Shown one piece after another: positions 14,835 to 15,683 of a stretch of 15,683 nucleotides of DNA. Under the pieces are notes generated by a model, which saw nothing but the letters and a program-made list of their open reading frames with translations, ran no database searches and was not told the DNA's origin. Positions within the stretch are counted from its first letter, which is position 1. Each line of letters starts with the position of its first letter. Origin of the DNA: Candidatus Mediterraneibacter colneyensis (GTDB lineage: Bacteria; Bacillota; Clostridia; Lachnospirales; Lachnospiraceae); assembly GCA_019114745.1 (NCBI GenBank), contig DXEY01000071.1:1-15683 (forward strand), written 5' to 3'. The position numbers were made by a program, and so were the translations under genes.

Positions 14835-14848
14835 GTAATGTCCTATTC
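14819..14848 (-). promoter_or_regulatory. Putative sigma-E-like promoter for yqfC
   Basis: Minus-strand GAATAGG (14848-14842) is followed after 15 bases by CATATACT (14826-14819). From memory the Bacillus sigma-E consensus is close to KMATATT, about 14 bases, CATACAMT. The -10 matches 7 of 8 positions and the -35 matches 5 of 7. yqfC is a known sigma-E gene in Bacillus subtilis, which supports the assignment. The predicted start of transcription, near 14812, falls in the loop of the pdp terminator, so the new RNA would lack the hairpin's 5' arm. Confidence 0.5.
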
Positions 14849-14855
14849 AGAGATT

Positions 14856-15683
14856 TTATCCGATTACTTCCCGGATCAGGGGAGCAGTTTCACAGGGCGC
14901 TTCTGCAAACACATAGGCGTTTCTCAGCCGCTCCTTTGCCTGCTTCAGCAATGTTTTATCATTGGCATGTATGACGGCGAGCGGTTCCCCTTTCCCGACA
15001 CGTTCTCCCTTCTTCTTGTTCAGCACAATGCCCACCGACAGGTCGATCCCGCTTTCCTTCGTCTCTCTTCCGCCGCCGAGCAACAGGCAGATCCTGCCGA
15101 TCTCCTCGGTATGGATATCTTTCACATATCCTTCCCGGTCGGAGGGCACTGACTCCTGATACTCAGCCTGCGGCAGCAGTTCCGTATTATCCGCCTCTTT
15201 CGGGTCACCGCCCTGTGCCCCGATAAACTGGCGGAACTTTGCAAATGCCTTTCCGCCATCAAGCGCATCTTCCAGCATCGTTCTGGCAGCGCATGTATTT
15301 TCCGCCTTTCCCGCTTTCACTGCCATGAGCGAACCGAGCACAAGTACCAGTTCCCTCAGATCTGCGGGGCCTCTTCCCTTCAGAGTTTCCACTGCCTCTT
15401 TTACTTCCAGGGCATTTCCGACCGCATATCCGAGGGGCTGATCCATATCAGAGATCACCGCTGACACATCTTTCCCCGCAAGCCTTCCTATGCTCACCAT
15501 CTCAGTCGCAAGCGCCCTTGCATCCTCAAACTTTTTCATAAAAGCCCCGTCGCCCGTCTTAACGTCAAGCACGATCGCATCTGCCCCTGACGCCAGTTTC
15601 TTACTCATGATGCTGGAGGCGATCAGGGACATCTGATCCACTGTGCCGGTCACATCCCGAAGCGCGTAGAGCTTCTTGTCTGC
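14856..15683 (-). CDS. pdp: Pyrimidine-nucleoside phosphorylase, C-terminal part (5' end off window)
   Basis: This enzyme cleaves uridine, thymidine or deoxyuridine with phosphate, giving the free base and (deoxy)ribose-1-phosphate in cytoplasmic nucleoside salvage. The visible 275 codons stay open to the window edge and match roughly the last two thirds of a family protein of about 430 residues. Family landmarks are a TGTVDQ stretch at the left edge, LIASSIMSKKLASGADAIVL, DVKTGDGAFM and ISDMDQPLGYAVGNALEVKE, then the C-terminal alpha/beta domain with LLGGGRETKE and VGKGEPLAVIHA. These favour Pdp over a strict thymidine phosphorylase (DeoA), although the substrate range cannot be read from sequence alone. 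The reading frame ends with TAA and is followed by an intrinsic terminator, so the gene closes its own transcription unit. The missing N-terminus is the only truncation seen. Confidence 0.93.
   Translation of the reverse strand, partial: ADKKLYALRDVTGTVDQMSLIASSIMSKKLASGADAIVLDVKTGDGAFMKKFEDARALATEMVSIGRLAGKDVSAVISDMDQPLGYAVGNALEVKEAVETLKGRGPADLRELVLVLGSLMAVKAGKAENTCAARTMLEDALDGGKAFAKFRQFIGAQGGDPKEADNTELLPQAEYQESVPSDREGYVKDIHTEEIGRICLLLGGGRETKESGIDLSVGIVLNKKKGERVGKGEPLAVIHANDKTLLKQAKERLRNAYVFAEAPCETAPLIREVIG

Noticed and set aside
1..15683. CRISPR arrays, insertion sequences, phage genes, toxin-antitoxin or defence systems
   Set aside because: No direct-repeat array, transposase, integrase or terminal inverted repeats were found; the window is filled by conserved chromosomal genes in one orientation.

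Overview
The window reads as core chromosome of an anaerobic, spore-forming Firmicute, most likely a Lachnospiraceae (Clostridium cluster XIVa) member. The reasons are a complete spoIIIA operon, yqfC-yqfD-phoH-ybeY in the Clostridia order, DUF4250 next to miaB, a BofC-like/SpoVB-like pair, Gram-positive Shine-Dalgarno sites before most genes, and moderate GC. Every supported gene lies on the minus strand, so transcription runs from high to low coordinates. There is no sign of phage, IS element, CRISPR, tRNA or rRNA, and no gene-free stretch longer than about 150 bases.

Layout in transcription order. (1) 15683-14856: C-terminal part of a pyrimidine-nucleoside phosphorylase, ended by an intrinsic terminator. 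(2) 14788-9639: yqfC, yqfD, phoH, ybeY, a SpoVB/MurJ-like flippase and a membrane-anchored BofC-C-like protein, headed by a sigma-E-like promoter. (3) 9536-7156: a housekeeping operon with a sigma-A promoter (DUF896 protein, 5-formyl-THF cyclo-ligase, DUF4250 protein, miaB). (4) 7107-2283: the whole spoIIIA operon, AA to AH, with a sigma-E-like promoter in the 27-bp gap after miaB. (5) 2135-543: prfC (RF3), with its own promoter and a structured leader. (6) 471-88: an Asp23/Gls24-family gene with a strong extended -10 promoter, followed by a terminator and a further promoter pointing off the window.

Functionally, two sporulation blocks alternate with translation and one-carbon housekeeping genes. 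SpoIIIAA-AH builds the mother-cell side of the channel that feeds the forespore after engulfment. YqfC and YqfD are mother-cell proteins, and the SpoVB-like flippase probably serves spore cortex synthesis. MiaB, YbeY, RF3 and PhoH concern tRNA, rRNA and translation.

I see no wholly new system. The most interesting points are regulatory and structural. Two intrinsic terminators are interleaved with promoters so that read-through RNA should fold the hairpin but newly started RNA should not. SpoIIIAF is reduced to its membrane part plus a short tail, with no room for the usual soluble domain. The prfC leader can fold into consecutive hairpins.
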